Origin: Curtobacterium caseinilyticum
GTDB taxonomy: Bacteria > Actinomycetota > Actinomycetes > Actinomycetales > Microbacteriaceae
Length of the DNA stretch: 64,000 nucleotides
Assembly (NCBI RefSeq): GCF_030363035.1
Contig: NZ_JAUCMN010000001.1
Location: 124,001 to 188,000, forward strand
Direction of reading: 5' to 3'
Below the pieces are notes generated by a model. The model saw nothing but the letters and a program-made list of their open reading frames with translations. It had not been told where the DNA came from and ran no database searches. Positions within the stretch are counted from its first letter, which is position 1. Each line of letters begins with the position of its first letter. Positions 8,630 to 17,886 of the stretch are shown here, in pieces. The position numbers and the translations under genes are program-made.

Positions 8630-8866
8630 GTGTCATCGAAGACCACGTCCATCCGTCCGCCCGACACCGTCGACCAGCAGCGTCGCGTGTCCCTGGCCGA
8701 CCGCATCGCCCTGCGGGTCGGCATGTCCCTCATCATCTGGAGCCGTCGGACCCACCGCGTGCGGCCGTCCGTCGACTTCGCGACGCGGCAGCGGCTCGAG
8801 CGCGAGCTGCGCGAGCGCGAGGTCGCCCTGCTCGTGGAGGGCGCCGCGATGCGCATGTGGCGCTGA
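8630..8866 (+). CDS. Small basic protein, function unknown
   Basis: A 78-residue protein with a basic N-terminus, an amphipathic central segment (SLADRIALRVGMSLIIWSRR) and a charged helix predicted to be coiled (RQRLERELREREVALLVEGA). I recall small proteins with a similar DRIALRVGxxLIxWSRR segment in Microbacteriaceae, but no function is known to me. The GTG at 8630 begins the part that looks conserved; longer frames add Arg/Pro-rich residues. Only a weak purine stretch (GAAAGCGA) precedes it. It is followed by a large hairpin. Confidence 0.55.
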   Translation: MSSKTTSIRPPDTVDQQRRVSLADRIALRVGMSLIIWSRRTHRVRPSVDFATRQRLERELREREVALLVEGAAMRMWR

Positions 8867-8890
8867 CGCGCCGCGCGCCGCGGCCTCGCG

Positions 8891-8970
8891 GTCGCACGAC
8901 GCGCCGTCCGGGTCCTCGCCCGGCGGCGCGTCGTGCGACGAGCGCGACCGCACGCGGCGCGTCGTGCGAC
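8891..8970. repeat. Large hairpin plus third copy of its arm
   Basis: GTCGCACGACGCGCC (8891-8905) pairs perfectly with GGCGCGTCGTGCGAC (8925-8939); the loop itself holds CCGGG/CCCGG. The right arm is repeated directly at 8956-8970, so two alternative hairpins are possible. It probably ends transcription of the small gene at 8630. Confidence 0.6.
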
Positions 8971-9074
8971 GAGACGCCGCGCCCGGCCACTCGTCCACCC
9001 GCTCGCGCCGTCCGGCGCCCGGCCGGCCACGCACGGACCGGAACCCGTGCGCGCGACGCACCCCGCGCCTCCCG

Positions 9075-9080
9075 TACCGT
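9075..9080 (+). promoter_or_regulatory. Candidate -10 box, leaderless, for apt
   Basis: TACCGT ends 6 bases before the GTG at 9087 and no ribosome site is present. Confidence 0.45.
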
Positions 9081-9086
9081 TGTCCG

Positions 9087-9629
9087 GTGACCGAAACCGC
9101 AGCTGCACTCGTCGAACGCCTCACCGCCATCGTCCCGGACTTCCCGAAGCCCGGCATCCTGTTCCGCGACGTGACGCCGGTCTTCTCCGACCCCGTGGCC
9201 TTCGGGCGCGTGTGCGAGGCCCTCGCCGCGCCGTTCGCGATCGGCGCCGGGTTCCAGGCGGTCGCCGGCATCGAGGCCCGCGGCTTCGCCCTCGCGGGTG
9301 GGATCGCCGCACAGCACCAGGTCGGCGTCCTGACCGTCCGCAAGGCCGGCAAGCTCCCCGGTGAGGTCCTCAGCGAGCAGTACGCGCTCGAGTACGGCGA
9401 GGCCGAGCTCGAACTCCGCCCGGGGCAGTTGCCGCAGGGCACGCGGGTGCTCGTCGTCGACGACGTCCTCGCCACCGGGGGCACCGCTGCCGCGACGGTC
9501 ACCCTGCTCGAGCGCGCGGGGTACGAAGCGATCGGCTTCGCGTCGCTGCTCGAGCTCGACGGCCTCGCCGGTCGGGAGCGCCTCGAGCCCCGTCTGCCCG
9601 TCACGACGCTCGGCCGCGTCCCCGCCTGA
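9087..9629 (+). CDS. apt: Adenine phosphoribosyltransferase
   Basis: A 180-residue purine-salvage enzyme that makes AMP from adenine and PRPP. Marks: the N-terminal [20 protein letters not shown] typical of [30 protein letters not shown], and the PRPP-binding loop [16 protein letters not shown] near residue 130. Length fits the family. In many actinobacteria apt lies between secF and rel; here it stands apart, before thrS. The GTG at 9087 is placed 6 bases after a -10-like hexamer, suggesting a leaderless message. Confidence 0.93.
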   Translation: MTETAAALVERLTAIVPDFPKPGILFRDVTPVFSDPVAFGRVCEALAAPFAIGAGFQAVAGIEARGFALAGGIAAQHQVGVLTVRKAGKLPGEVLSEQYALEYGEAELELRPGQLPQGTRVLVVDDVLATGGTAAATVTLLERAGYEAIGFASLLELDGLAGRERLEPRLPVTTLGRVPA

Positions 9630-9648
9630 ACCGGCCCGGCTCGCGCAC

Positions 9649-9654
9649 TAGTCT
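9649..9654 (+). promoter_or_regulatory. Candidate -10 box for thrS
   Basis: TAGTCT lies 37 bases before the thrS start, leaving room for a short leader with a ribosome site (GAGGAG, about 9675-9680). Confidence 0.4.
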
Positions 9655-9691
9655 TGACCCACCCCTGAACCAACCGAGGAGCACCACGATC

Positions 9692-11728
9692 GTGACCGAG
9701 TCAGTCGCCGCATCGCCGGAGAACGCCGAGCCCGCAGACCTGCCCCAGGCACCCGAGCCCCGCACCGCGACGACGACCACGACGGGCACCGAGCTCTTCG
9801 AGGGTGAGCGCGGCGTCGTCGCCATCCGCGTCGGCGGCGTCCTCAAGGACCTCGACGCGGCCGTGCAGGACGGCGAGACCGCCGAGGCCGTGACCCTGCA
9901 GGAGCAGGACGGACTCGACATCCTCCGGCACTCCGCCGCGCACGTGCTCGCGCAGGCCGTGCAGCAGATCAACCCGGATGCCAAGCTCGGCATCGGCCCG
10001 CCCGTGACGGACGGCTACTACTACGACTTCGACGTCGCCGAACCGTTCACGCCCGAGGACCTCAAGGCCATCGAGAAGGGCATGGACCGGATCATCCGGC
10101 AGGCCCAGCGCTTCCGTCGCGTCGTCGTCACCGACGAGGAAGCCCGCGAGCGCATGGCGGGGGAGCCCTACAAGCAGGAGCTCATCGGTCTGAAGGGCGC
10201 CGCGGACGAGGGCGACTCCGGCGAGAGCGTCGAGGTCGGCGCCGGCGAGCTCACGGTCTACGAGAACGTCGACCCGAAGTCGGGCGAGGTCATGTGGCAG
10301 GACCTCTGCCGTGGACCGCACGTCCCGCACACCCGCTGGATCGGCAACGCGTCGAAGCTCATGCGCGTCGCGGCGGCGTACTGGCGCGGCTCGGAGAAGA
10401 ACCCGCAGCTCCAGCGCATCTACGGCACGGCGTGGCCCGACAAGGACCAGCTCAAGGCGTACCAGCTCCGGCTCGAGGAGGCCGCCAAGCGCGACCACCG
10501 CAAGCTCGGTGCCGAACTCGACCTGTTCTCGTTCCCGGACGAGATCGGCTCGGGCCTGGCGATCTTCCACCCGAAGGGCGGCATCATCCGCCGCGAAATG
10601 GAGGACTACTCGCGCCGTCGGCACGAGCAGGAGGGCTACTCCTTCGTCTACACGCCGCACATCACCAAGGGTGACCTGTTCGAGCAGTCCGGCCACCTCG
10701 GCTGGTACAAGGACGGCATGTTCCCGGCCATGCACATGGACGAGGCGCGCGACGAGGACGGCAACGTCACCCGGCAGGGGGCGGACTACTACCTCAAGCC
10801 GATGAACTGCCCGATGCACATCCTGGCGTACCGCTCGCAGGCCCGGTCGTACCGCGACCTGCCGCTGCGGATGTTCGAGTTCGGCACGGTCTACCGCAAC
10901 GAGAAGTCCGGCGTGATCCACGGCCTGACCCGCGTCCGCGGCATGACCCAGGACGACGCCCACATCTTCACCACGCAGGAGAAGATGAAGGAGGAGCTGA
11001 CCACGACGCTCCAGTTCGTGCTCTCGCTGCTCCGCGACTACGGCCTCGACGACTTCTACCTCGAGCTGTCCACGAAGGACCCGGAGAAGTACGTCGGCGA
11101 CGACGACGTGTGGGAGGTCGCGACGAACACCCTGCGCGAGGTCGCCGAGGAGTCCGGCCTCGAGCTCGTGCCGGACCCCGCGGGTGCGGCGTTCTACGGC
11201 CCGAAGATCTCGGTGCAGGCGCGCGATGCCATCGGCCGCACCTGGCAGATGTCGACCGTGCAGCTCGACTTCAACCTGCCGGAACGCTTCGAGCTGGAGT
11301 ACACGGCTCCGGACGGCTCGCGGCAGCGTCCGGTGATGATCCACCGCGCCCTGTTCGGCTCGATCGAGCGGTTCTTCGGCGTCCTCACCGAGCACTACGC
11401 GGGCGCGTTCCCGGCGTGGCTGTCCCCGGTGCAGGTCGTCGCGATCCCGGTCGCGGCCGAGTACGGCGACTACCTCGACGAGGTCGTCGCGAAGCTGCGC
11501 TCGCACGGCGTCCGCGCCGAGGTCGACCACTCGGACGATCGCATGCAGAAGAAGATCCGCACGCACACCAAGGCCAAGGTGCCGTTCCAGCTCATCGCCG
11601 GTGGCGACGACCGCGACGCCGGCGCGGTCTCGTTCCGCTTCCGCGACGGCCGCCAGGACAACGGCGTGCCCGTCGACGAGGCCGTCGACCGGATCCTCAC
11701 CGCCATCCGCGAGCGCGCGCAGGTCTGA
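9692..11728 (+). CDS. thrS: Threonyl-tRNA synthetase
   Basis: A 678-residue class II synthetase charging tRNA(Thr). A TGS domain (about 30-90) is followed by the editing domain ([19 protein letters not shown]), the catalytic core with motif 1 ([14 protein letters not shown]), the zinc and motif 2 region ([15 protein letters not shown], then [19 protein letters not shown]), motif 3 ([15 protein letters not shown]) and the C-terminal anticodon-binding domain ([20 protein letters not shown]). All core elements are intact. An Ala/Glu/Pro-rich N-terminal extension of about 30 residues is unusual but begins at the only GTG with a ribosome site. The next gene begins on the last base of its stop codon. 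Confidence 0.95.
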   Translation: MTESVAASPENAEPADLPQAPEPRTATTTTTGTELFEGERGVVAIRVGGVLKDLDAAVQDGETAEAVTLQEQDGLDILRHSAAHVLAQAVQQINPDAKLGIGPPVTDGYYYDFDVAEPFTPEDLKAIEKGMDRIIRQAQRFRRVVVTDEEARERMAGEPYKQELIGLKGAADEGDSGESVEVGAGELTVYENVDPKSGEVMWQDLCRGPHVPHTRWIGNASKLMRVAAAYWRGSEKNPQLQRIYGTAWPDKDQLKAYQLRLEEAAKRDHRKLGAELDLFSFPDEIGSGLAIFHPKGGIIRREMEDYSRRRHEQEGYSFVYTPHITKGDLFEQSGHLGWYKDGMFPAMHMDEARDEDGNVTRQGADYYLKPMNCPMHILAYRSQARSYRDLPLRMFEFGTVYRNEKSGVIHGLTRVRGMTQDDAHIFTTQEKMKEELTTTLQFVLSLLRDYGLDDFYLELSTKDPEKYVGDDDVWEVATNTLREVAEESGLELVPDPAGAAFYGPKISVQARDAIGRTWQMSTVQLDFNLPERFELEYTAPDGSRQRPVMIHRALFGSIERFFGVLTEHYAGAFPAWLSPVQVVAIPVAAEYGDYLDEVVAKLRSHGVRAEVDHSDDRMQKKIRTHTKAKVPFQLIAGGDDRDAGAVSFRFRDGRQDNGVPVDEAVDRILTAIRERAQV

Positions 11729-12435
11729 TGGACCAGGAGCGGCCGGGAGGCACCGAGCACGTCCCCGGGACCGGTCACGTCGTCGACGTGGCCGGCTCCG
11801 GGGCCCCGGATGCGCCCGACACGTCGGCTGCGGCCCGCGCGACGGGTGCGATCGGTGCCGCGGGCACCGGCGGCGCCGACGATCCGCTGGTGATCCGTGA
11901 CGCCGCGACCGGCGCCGCGGTGCCGGACGCGTTCCAGCGCCTGTGGAACCCGCACCGGATGGCGTACATCGACGCCGGGCGCGAGGGCAAGGGCCGTGGG
12001 CACGAGGACGACTGCCCGTTCTGCGAGGCTCCGCACCGGTCCGACGAGGACGCACTGATCGTCGCCCGCGGCGAGCACGCCTACGTCCTGCTCAACCTGT
12101 ACCCGTACAACAACGGGCACCTGCTCGTCTGCCCGTACCGCCACGTCCCGCTCTACGACGAGGCGACGCCGGAGGAGACCCGCGAGATGGCCGAGCTGAC
12201 GCAGACGGCGATGCGCGTGCTGCGTGCGGTGTCGCACTGCGACGGCTTCAACATCGGCATGAACCAGGGCGAGATCGCCGGTGCCGGGGTCGCCGCGCAC
12301 CTGCACCAGCACATCGTGCCGCGGTGGGCGTCGGACTCGAACTTCTTCCCGATCATCGCCCGGACGAAGTCGATGTCGCAGATGCTCGGGGACACCCGCC
12401 GACTCGTCGCCGAAGGCTGGCCCGCTGCGGACTAG
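11728..12435 (+). CDS. HIT-family hydrolase (AP4A phosphorylase/GDP-sugar type)
   Basis: A 235-residue histidine-triad protein. The active-site motif is HLHQHIVPRW near residue 191; upstream are the zinc-like DDCPFCEAP and the nucleotide-pocket stretch LLNLYPYNNGHLLVCPYRHV, typical of the actinobacterial HIT group acting on dinucleoside polyphosphates. Some 70 N-terminal residues before NPHRMAYI are Ala/Gly/Thr-rich and probably disordered. The start ATG shares its first base with the thrS stop (TGATG), so translation is coupled. In many relatives this gene lies next to phosphatidylinositol-phosphate synthase; here it leads straight into pdxS. Confidence 0.85.
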   Translation: MDQERPGGTEHVPGTGHVVDVAGSGAPDAPDTSAAARATGAIGAAGTGGADDPLVIRDAATGAAVPDAFQRLWNPHRMAYIDAGREGKGRGHEDDCPFCEAPHRSDEDALIVARGEHAYVLLNLYPYNNGHLLVCPYRHVPLYDEATPEETREMAELTQTAMRVLRAVSHCDGFNIGMNQGEIAGAGVAAHLHQHIVPRWASDSNFFPIIARTKSMSQMLGDTRRLVAEGWPAAD

Positions 12436-12438
12436 ACT
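12433..12438 (+). promoter_or_regulatory. Candidate -10 box for pdxS, overlapping the upstream stop codon
   Basis: TAGACT begins with the TAG stop codon of the HIT gene and ends 9 bases before the pdxS ATG, leaving a leader of only a few bases. Confidence 0.5.
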
Positions 12439-12447
12439 GTCGGCATC

Positions 12448-13368
12448 ATGAGCGACAGCACCAGCACCTCGGGCACGAACGGCACCTCGATCACCGGCTC
12501 CGACCGCGTCAAGCGCGGCCTCGCGGAGATGCTCAAGGGTGGCGTCATCATGGACGTCATCGACGCGGAGCAGGCCCGCATCGCGGAAGAGGCCGGCGCC
12601 ACCGCCGTCATGGCCCTCGAGCGTGTTCCCGCCGACATCCGCGCGCAGGGCGGCGTCGCCCGCATGTCCGACCCGTCGATGATCGAGGAGATCATCGCCG
12701 CGGTGTCGATCCCCGTCATGGCGAAGGCCCGCATCGGCCACTTCGTCGAGGCGCAGGTGCTGCAGGAGCTCGGTGTCGACTACATCGACGAGTCCGAGGT
12801 GCTGTCGCCCGCCGACTACGTCAACCACATCGACAAGTGGAACTTCACCACCCCCTTCGTCTGCGGCGCCACCAACCTGGGTGAGGCCCTGCGTCGCATC
12901 ACCGAGGGTGCCGCGATGATCCGCTCCAAGGGCGAGGCCGGCACGGGCGACGTCTCCGAGGCCACGAAGCACATCCGCACCATCTCGAAGGAGATCGCGG
13001 CGCTGCGCTACCTCAAGGAGGACGAGCTCTACGTCGCCGCGAAGGAGCTCCAGGCTCCCTTCGACGTCGTGAAGGAGGTCGCGCAGACCGGCAAGCTCCC
13101 GGTCGTGCTCTTCACCGCCGGTGGTGTCGCCACCCCGGCCGACGCCGCGATGATGATGCAGCTCGGCGCGGACGGCGTGTTCGTCGGCTCCGGCATCTTC
13201 AAGTCGGGCGACCCGGCGAAGCGCGCCGCGGCGATCGTCAAGGCCGTCACCTTCCACGACGACCCGAAGGTCATCGCCGAGGTCTCCCGTGGGCTGGGCG
13301 AGGCCATGGTCGGCATCAACGTCGCCGACGTCCCCGCGCCGCACCGCCTCGCCGAGCGCGGCTGGTGA
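12448..13368 (+). CDS. pdxS: Pyridoxal 5'-phosphate synthase, lyase subunit
   Basis: A 306-residue (beta/alpha)8 enzyme that condenses ribose 5-phosphate, glyceraldehyde 3-phosphate and ammonia to PLP. Strongly conserved blocks are present: [40 protein letters not shown], the catalytic-lysine strands [14 protein letters not shown] and [26 protein letters not shown], and the C-terminal [12 protein letters not shown]. Length is standard. pdxT follows with a four-base overlap, giving the usual synthase-glutaminase pair. Confidence 0.97.
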   Translation: MSDSTSTSGTNGTSITGSDRVKRGLAEMLKGGVIMDVIDAEQARIAEEAGATAVMALERVPADIRAQGGVARMSDPSMIEEIIAAVSIPVMAKARIGHFVEAQVLQELGVDYIDESEVLSPADYVNHIDKWNFTTPFVCGATNLGEALRRITEGAAMIRSKGEAGTGDVSEATKHIRTISKEIAALRYLKEDELYVAAKELQAPFDVVKEVAQTGKLPVVLFTAGGVATPADAAMMMQLGADGVFVGSGIFKSGDPAKRAAAIVKAVTFHDDPKVIAEVSRGLGEAMVGINVADVPAPHRLAERGW

Positions 13369-13958
13369 GCGCCCGGCCCCGCATCGGGGTCCTCGCGCTG
13401 CAGGGCGACTTCCGCGAGCACATCGCGTCGCTGACGGAGCTCGGCGCCGAGGTGGTGCCGCTCCGTCGGCCCGAGGAGATCGACACGCTCGACGGCGTGG
13501 TGATCCCCGGCGGCGAGTCGAGCGTCATGGACAAGCTGTCCCGCACGTTCGGTGTCGCCGAGCCGCTCGGCGCTGCGATCCGTGACGGCCTCCCCGCCTA
13601 CGGCACCTGCGCCGGGATGATCATGCTGTCCTCCCGGATCGCCGCGGGCATCCCGGGGCAGCAGACGCTCGGCGTGCTCGACACGACCGTTCGCCGGAAC
13701 GCCTTCGGCAACCAGAACGACTCCTTCGAGACCGACATCCCGATGCCGGCGCTCGGCGAGGCCCCGGTGCACGCGGTGTTCATCCGCGCGCCCGTGGTCG
13801 AGGAGCACGGCACGGACGTCGAGGTGCTCGGGGCCCTCGCGGACGGCCAGGTCGTGGCGGTGCAGCAGGGCAACGTGCTGGCCAGCGCGTTCCACCCCGA
13901 GGTCGCCGGCGAGGACCGCTTCCACCGTCGCTTCCTCGACCTCGTCCGCTCCGCCTAG
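13365..13958 (+). CDS. pdxT: Pyridoxal 5'-phosphate synthase, glutaminase subunit
   Basis: A 197-residue class I glutaminase that supplies ammonia to PdxS. The N-terminal [26 protein letters not shown], the nucleophile in [11 protein letters not shown] (Cys near residue 83), and the C-terminal His/Glu of [12 protein letters not shown] complete the catalytic triad. It starts at GTG 13365, overlapping the pdxS stop by four bases. A large palindromic element begins 18 bases after its stop codon. Confidence 0.95.
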   Translation: MSARPRIGVLALQGDFREHIASLTELGAEVVPLRRPEEIDTLDGVVIPGGESSVMDKLSRTFGVAEPLGAAIRDGLPAYGTCAGMIMLSSRIAAGIPGQQTLGVLDTTVRRNAFGNQNDSFETDIPMPALGEAPVHAVFIRAPVVEEHGTDVEVLGALADGQVVAVQQGNVLASAFHPEVAGEDRFHRRFLDLVRSA

Positions 13959-13975
13959 TCTCGGACCCTTCCGCT

Positions 13976-14049
13976 CCGCAAGACGCAAGGGCGGCGGATA
14001 CTCGCTGCCGTACCGCGCTGCGCACTGCCGCCGAGGTTGCGTCTTGCGG
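13976..14049. repeat. 74-base palindromic element, copy 1 (CGCAAGACGCAA family)
   Basis: The arms CCGCAAGACGCAA (13976-13988) and TTGCGTCTTGCGG (14037-14049) are perfect inverses. The centre also folds in part (GCGGC with GCCGC). A second copy with the same arms is at 36964-37039. It lies between pdxT and yebC. Confidence 0.8.
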
Positions 14050-14093
14050 GGCGAGCACCAGCGGGGCGGCGGCGACCCGCGCCTCCCGGCCGG

Positions 14094-14099
14094 TAGACT
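14094..14099 (+). promoter_or_regulatory. Candidate -10 box for yebC
   Basis: TAGACT lies 33 bases before the yebC start; transcription near 14107 would give a short leader holding the AAGGAG ribosome site (14123-14128). Confidence 0.5.
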
Positions 14100-14132
14100 G
14101 GTCCGGATCTTCCGCTAGACGCAAGGAGCACC

Positions 14133-14897
14133 GTGTCCGGGCATTCCAAGTGGGCAACGACCAAGCACAAGAAGGCGGTCATCGACCAGCGCCGTGCGAA
14201 GTCGTTCGCCAAGCTCATCAAGAACATCGAGGTCGCGGCCAAGATGGGTGGCGCCGACCTGTCGGGCAACCCGACCCTGGTCGACGCCGTCCAGAAGGCC
14301 AAGAAGACTTCGGTGCCGAACGACAACATCGACCGCGCGATCAAGCGCGGTGCCGGTCTGACCGGTGAGTCGATCGAGTACTCGACGATCATGTACGAGG
14401 GCTACGGCCCGAACGGCGTCGCCATGCTCGTCGAGTGCCTCACGGACAACAAGAACCGCGCCGCGGCCGAGGTCCGGACGGCGATGTCCCGCAACGGCGG
14501 CACCATGGCCGACCCGGGCAGCGTCGCCTACAACTTCTCCCGCAAGGGTGTCATCTCGGTGACGAAGACCGACGGTCTCGACGAGGACACCGTGATGACG
14601 GCCGTGCTCGACGCGGGTGTCGAGGACGTCATCGACCAGGGCGGCGGCTTCGAGGTCATCACCGAGGCGAGCGACCTGGTGGCGGCTCGCACCGCGCTGC
14701 AGGACGCCGGCATCGACTACGACTCCGCCGACGCCGAGTTCGTCCCCGGCGTGAAGGTGCCGGTCGACGCCGAGACGGCGCGCAAGGTGTTCAAGCTGAT
14801 CGACGCGCTCGAGGACAGCGACGACGTGCAGAACGTCTACGCCAACTTCGACATCCCCGCGGACGTCCAGGCCGAGCTCGACGAGGACGAGGACTAG
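14133..14897 (+). CDS. yebC: YebC/PmpR-family protein
   Basis: A 254-residue protein of the TACO1/YebC family, long annotated as transcriptional regulators; later work links members to translation of difficult (for example proline-rich) stretches. The N-terminus [20 protein letters not shown] is nearly invariant, and [31 protein letters not shown] and [18 protein letters not shown] follow. The C-terminus is acidic (ELDEDED). Start GTG 14133 has AAGGAG 4 bases upstream. It precedes ruvC by 4 bases, the conserved yebC-ruvCAB order. Confidence 0.95.
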   Translation: MSGHSKWATTKHKKAVIDQRRAKSFAKLIKNIEVAAKMGGADLSGNPTLVDAVQKAKKTSVPNDNIDRAIKRGAGLTGESIEYSTIMYEGYGPNGVAMLVECLTDNKNRAAAEVRTAMSRNGGTMADPGSVAYNFSRKGVISVTKTDGLDEDTVMTAVLDAGVEDVIDQGGGFEVITEASDLVAARTALQDAGIDYDSADAEFVPGVKVPVDAETARKVFKLIDALEDSDDVQNVYANFDIPADVQAELDEDED

Positions 14898-14901
14898 TCC
14901 G

Positions 14902-15525
14902 GTGCTCCGTGTGCTCGGGGTGGACCCCGGGCTCACCCGGTGCGGTGTCGGCGTCGTCGAGGTCGCACCCAACCGGCGCGCACGGCTCGTCCACGTGACG
15001 GTCGTGCGCACCCCGGCCGACATGGCCCTGGAACAGCGTCTGCTCCGCATCGCCGACGGCATCGCCGCCGAGATCGACGAGCACCGACCGGACGCGGTCG
15101 CCGTCGAGCGCGTCTTCGCCCAGGCGAACGTCCGGACCGTGATGGGCACCGCCCAGGCCGCGGGACTGGCGCTGCACGCAGCGGCGGCCCGCGGCCTGCC
15201 CGTCGGGCTGCACACCCCGTCCGAGGTCAAGGCCGCCGTCACCGGCTACGGCAACGCCGACAAGCGGCAGGTGCAGACCATGATCGCGCGGGTGCTCGGG
15301 CTCGACGAGGCACCCAAGCCGGCCGACGCCGCGGACGCGCTCGCGCTGGCCGTGTGCCATGCCTGGAGGCTCGGATCACCCGACCGGGTCGGTCCCGGTC
15401 CGGCGACCCTCACCCCGGCACAGCGCGCGTGGCGGGACGCGCAGACCGGCGCGGCCGACACCCCGCTCGCCCGCGCCGAGGCCGCAGCCGCGCGGCGGTC
15501 CGGCTTCGTCGGTGGGCGGCCCTAG
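14902..15525 (+). CDS. ruvC: Crossover junction endodeoxyribonuclease RuvC
   Basis: A 207-residue Holliday-junction resolvase that cuts four-way junctions with RuvAB. The acidic active site is visible: the first Asp in [12 protein letters not shown] (residue 7), Glu in [18 protein letters not shown], and the C-terminal pair in [14 protein letters not shown]. About 35 residues after the catalytic core form a basic/Ala-rich tail, longer than in E. coli. GTG start at 14902, 4 bases after yebC. Its TAG stop is also the start of a possible -10 box for ruvA. Confidence 0.95.
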   Translation: MLRVLGVDPGLTRCGVGVVEVAPNRRARLVHVTVVRTPADMALEQRLLRIADGIAAEIDEHRPDAVAVERVFAQANVRTVMGTAQAAGLALHAAAARGLPVGLHTPSEVKAAVTGYGNADKRQVQTMIARVLGLDEAPKPADAADALALAVCHAWRLGSPDRVGPGPATLTPAQRAWRDAQTGAADTPLARAEAAAARRSGFVGGRP

Positions 15526-15528
15526 GCT
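15523..15528 (+). promoter_or_regulatory. Candidate internal -10 box for ruvA, overlapping the ruvC stop
   Basis: TAGGCT begins with the ruvC stop codon and ends 7 bases before the ruvA ATG; no ribosome site of usual strength is present. Confidence 0.45.
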
Positions 15529-15535
15529 CGTGGGC

Positions 15536-16156
15536 ATGATCGCGAGCCTCCGGGGAACCTGCATCGACGTCGCCGGATCGGCCGTCGTGATCGAGGTCGG
15601 CGGAGTCGGCTACGCGGTCACCGTGACGCCGGCGCAGGCCCTCACGATGCGGCTCGGGTCCGAGGTCTTCCTCCGCACGGCCATGATCGTGCGTGAGGAC
15701 GAGCACCTGCTCTTCGGGTTCGACTCGAGCGAGGCGCTGCAGGTGTTCGACCTGCTGCGTGGGGTGTCCGGCGTCGGACCGAAGTCGGCCCTGGGCGTGC
15801 TCGCACACCTCGATCCGGCGCAGATCGCGAACGCCGTGGCGCGCGAGGACGACGCCGCGTTCCGCAAGGTGTCCGGCATCGGACCGAAGACCGCGAAGCT
15901 CATCATCGTCGCGTTGTCCGGCAAGCTCGTCGCGTTCGAGCAGGCTCCGGCCGCGACCGTCGGGAGCAGCGGTGCCGCCCACCCGGCGGCGGTGGACGTG
16001 GTCACGGCGCTCGTCGGGCTCGGCTGGCGTGAGGACGCGGCGCAGTCCGCGGTCGACGCCGTCGTCGCGAACGACCCGGGCGCCGCGGCGATGGGCACGC
16101 AGGCACTCCTCCGCGCCGCGCTCGGCACGCTGCGTCCCGCCGGAGCCGGCCGGTGA
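15536..16156 (+). CDS. ruvA: Holliday junction branch migration protein RuvA
   Basis: A 206-residue junction-binding subunit. Domain I is an OB fold ([20 protein letters not shown]), domain II has two helix-hairpin-helix motifs ([19 protein letters not shown] and [20 protein letters not shown]), and domain III ([20 protein letters not shown]) contacts RuvB. Length is normal. It overlaps ruvB by four bases. Confidence 0.95.
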   Translation: MIASLRGTCIDVAGSAVVIEVGGVGYAVTVTPAQALTMRLGSEVFLRTAMIVREDEHLLFGFDSSEALQVFDLLRGVSGVGPKSALGVLAHLDPAQIANAVAREDDAAFRKVSGIGPKTAKLIIVALSGKLVAFEQAPAATVGSSGAAHPAAVDVVTALVGLGWREDAAQSAVDAVVANDPGAAAMGTQALLRAALGTLRPAGAGR

Positions 16157-17181
16157 GCGGCATCACGTCCGCCGGTGCCGAGTCGCAGGAAGAGCTGGCG
16201 TTCGAGGGCGCACTGCGTCCGAAGTCGCTCGACGAGTTCGTCGGGCAGCGCAAGGTCCGGGGGCAGCTCGACCTGCTGCTCAAGGCCGCGGCGCTGCAGG
16301 ACCGCACGCCCGACCACATCCTCATGGCCGGACCGCCCGGGCTCGGCAAGACGACCCTCGCCATGATCGTCGCGCACGAGTCCGGTCGCCCCCTGCGCAT
16401 GTCCAGCGGTCCGGCGATCCAGCACGCGGGGGACCTGGCGGCGGTGTTGTCGTCGCTGGTGCCGGGCGAGGTCCTGTTCATCGACGAGATCCACCGCATG
16501 GCGCGCTCGGCGGAGGAGATGCTCTACCTGGCGATGGAGGACTTCCGGATCGACGTCATGGTCGGCAAGGGCGCCGGCGCGACGAGCATCCCACTCGACC
16601 TCGCCCCGTTCACGCTCGTCGGTGCGACCACCCGCGCGGGCCTCCTGCCGAACCCCCTCCGCGACCGCTTCGGCTTCACGGCACACCTCGAGTTCTACGA
16701 GAAGGACGAGCTCGAACAGGTCCTGATCCGAGCCGCCCACCTGCTCGAGCTCGCCATCGACCGATCGGCCCTGCGCGAGATCGCCGGGCGCTCTCGTGGG
16801 ACGCCACGCATCGCGAACCGCCTGCTCCGCCGGGTGCGGGACTACGCCCTCGTGCACCGGACGACCGACGGCATGGCGGCGGTGCAGGGCGCGCTCGACC
16901 TGTACGACGTCGACGAGCTCGGCCTCGACCGGCTCGACCGCGCGGTCGTCGAGACCATGCTGACCCGGTTCGACGGCGGTCCGGTCGGGCTCAACACGCT
17001 CGCGGTGTCCGTGGGCGAGGAGTCCGAGACCATCGAGTCCGTCGTCGAACCGTTCCTCGTGCGCGTCGGCCTCGTCACGCGGACCCCGAGGGGTCGCATC
17101 GCGACTCCACAGGCCTGGCGCCACTTCGGGATCACGCCGGGCGACGGGACGGCCGGACAGCCAGGGCTCTTCGACGATTGA
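16153..17181 (+). CDS. ruvB: Holliday junction branch migration helicase RuvB
   Basis: A 342-residue AAA+ motor that drives branch migration on RuvA. Walker [12 protein letters not shown], Walker [11 protein letters not shown], sensor [20 protein letters not shown] and the C-terminal winged-helix ([22 protein letters not shown]) are all present. The N-terminal [19 protein letters not shown] is typical. GTG start at 16153 overlaps the ruvA stop, so the two are translationally coupled. Confidence 0.96.
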   Translation: MSGITSAGAESQEELAFEGALRPKSLDEFVGQRKVRGQLDLLLKAAALQDRTPDHILMAGPPGLGKTTLAMIVAHESGRPLRMSSGPAIQHAGDLAAVLSSLVPGEVLFIDEIHRMARSAEEMLYLAMEDFRIDVMVGKGAGATSIPLDLAPFTLVGATTRAGLLPNPLRDRFGFTAHLEFYEKDELEQVLIRAAHLLELAIDRSALREIAGRSRGTPRIANRLLRRVRDYALVHRTTDGMAAVQGALDLYDVDELGLDRLDRAVVETMLTRFDGGPVGLNTLAVSVGEESETIESVVEPFLVRVGLVTRTPRGRIATPQAWRHFGITPGDGTAGQPGLFDD

Positions 17182-17294
17182 TCGACATGTAGTATGTTGA
17201 GCGACGGCGCGTCTCCGTCGGCGCCCACTGCTTCGGCCGGCAACCGAGCAGCGTGCTCACAGTGCGCTGCCCGATCACGGCCACACCCGTGCCC

Positions 17295-17300
17295 TAGACT
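17295..17300 (+). promoter_or_regulatory. Candidate -10 box for yajC-secDF
   Basis: TAGACT in the 186-base gap after ruvB, 67 bases before the yajC ATG. It would start a separate transcript for the export genes. Confidence 0.45.
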
Positions 17301-17367
17301 GCTACGGCCCGAAGCCGAGCAACGACCGCTCCGGCTGGAACCGAGCAACCAGAGAAGGCAACGCCCC

Positions 17368-17796
17368 ATGGACCAATCACTCTTCCTCATCGTCATCATC
17401 GTCGCGTTCGCTGCCTTCATGTTCTACAGCAGCCGCAAGCGCAAGAAGCAGCAGGCGGAGCTGCAGACGAAGATGGTCCCGGGCGCCCGCGTCATGCTCT
17501 CGTTCGGGCTGTACGGCACGCTGCTCTCCGTCGACGACGAGAAGGTCACCGCCGACGTCGAGATCGCCCCGGGCACCGTCGTCACGGTCCACCGTCAGAC
17601 CCTGTCGCGCGTCGTCGACGACAACGCCTCGGACGTCGAGACGACCGTCGTGGCCGAGGACGAGACCGCGGCGAAGCCGGCGATCGACCTGGGCACCGGG
17701 GACACCCGCGCCGACGACCGTCGGGTCGAGCCCGAGTTCGGTGAGCGCGTCGAGCCCACCGAGACCGACGCTGCGAAGCGCAAGACCGAAGACTGA
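17368..17796 (+). CDS. yajC: Preprotein translocase subunit YajC
   Basis: A 142-residue protein with a single N-terminal span (LFLIVIIVAFAAFMFYSSRK) followed by basic residues and the conserved beta-rich block MVPGARVMLSFGLYGTLLSV. YajC accompanies SecDF at the SecYEG channel. The tail beyond residue 95 is acidic and longer than in E. coli (110 residues), as is common in actinobacteria. ATG 17368 has an AGAGAAGG ribosome site 9 bases upstream. Confidence 0.93.
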   Translation: MDQSLFLIVIIVAFAAFMFYSSRKRKKQQAELQTKMVPGARVMLSFGLYGTLLSVDDEKVTADVEIAPGTVVTVHRQTLSRVVDDNASDVETTVVAEDETAAKPAIDLGTGDTRADDRRVEPEFGERVEPTETDAAKRKTED

Positions 17797-17802
17797 CACC
17801 CA

Positions 17803-17833
17803 TGGCCGCCGGGTCCCCGTGACCCGGCGGCCA
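17803..17833. terminator. Hairpin between yajC and secD
   Basis: A perfect 13-base stem, TGGCCGCCGGGTC (17803-17815) with GACCCGGCGGCCA (17821-17833), and a five-base loop, 6 bases after the yajC stop. It may cause partial termination or protect the upstream message within the operon. Confidence 0.6.
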
Positions 17834-17886
17834 CACCTCTGCCGCCGGCGTCGCCGTCGGTCCTGAACAGAAAGACGAGACGACCG

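Noticed and set aside
9701..12055. 784-codon frame opposite thrS
   Set aside because: Antisense shadow of an intact threonyl-tRNA synthetase; no ribosome site or domain.
14112..14128. Third copy of the CGCAAGACGCAA arm near the yebC ribosome site
   Set aside because: Only TAGACGCAAGG is shared and there is no inverse partner; better explained as promoter and ribosome-site sequence.
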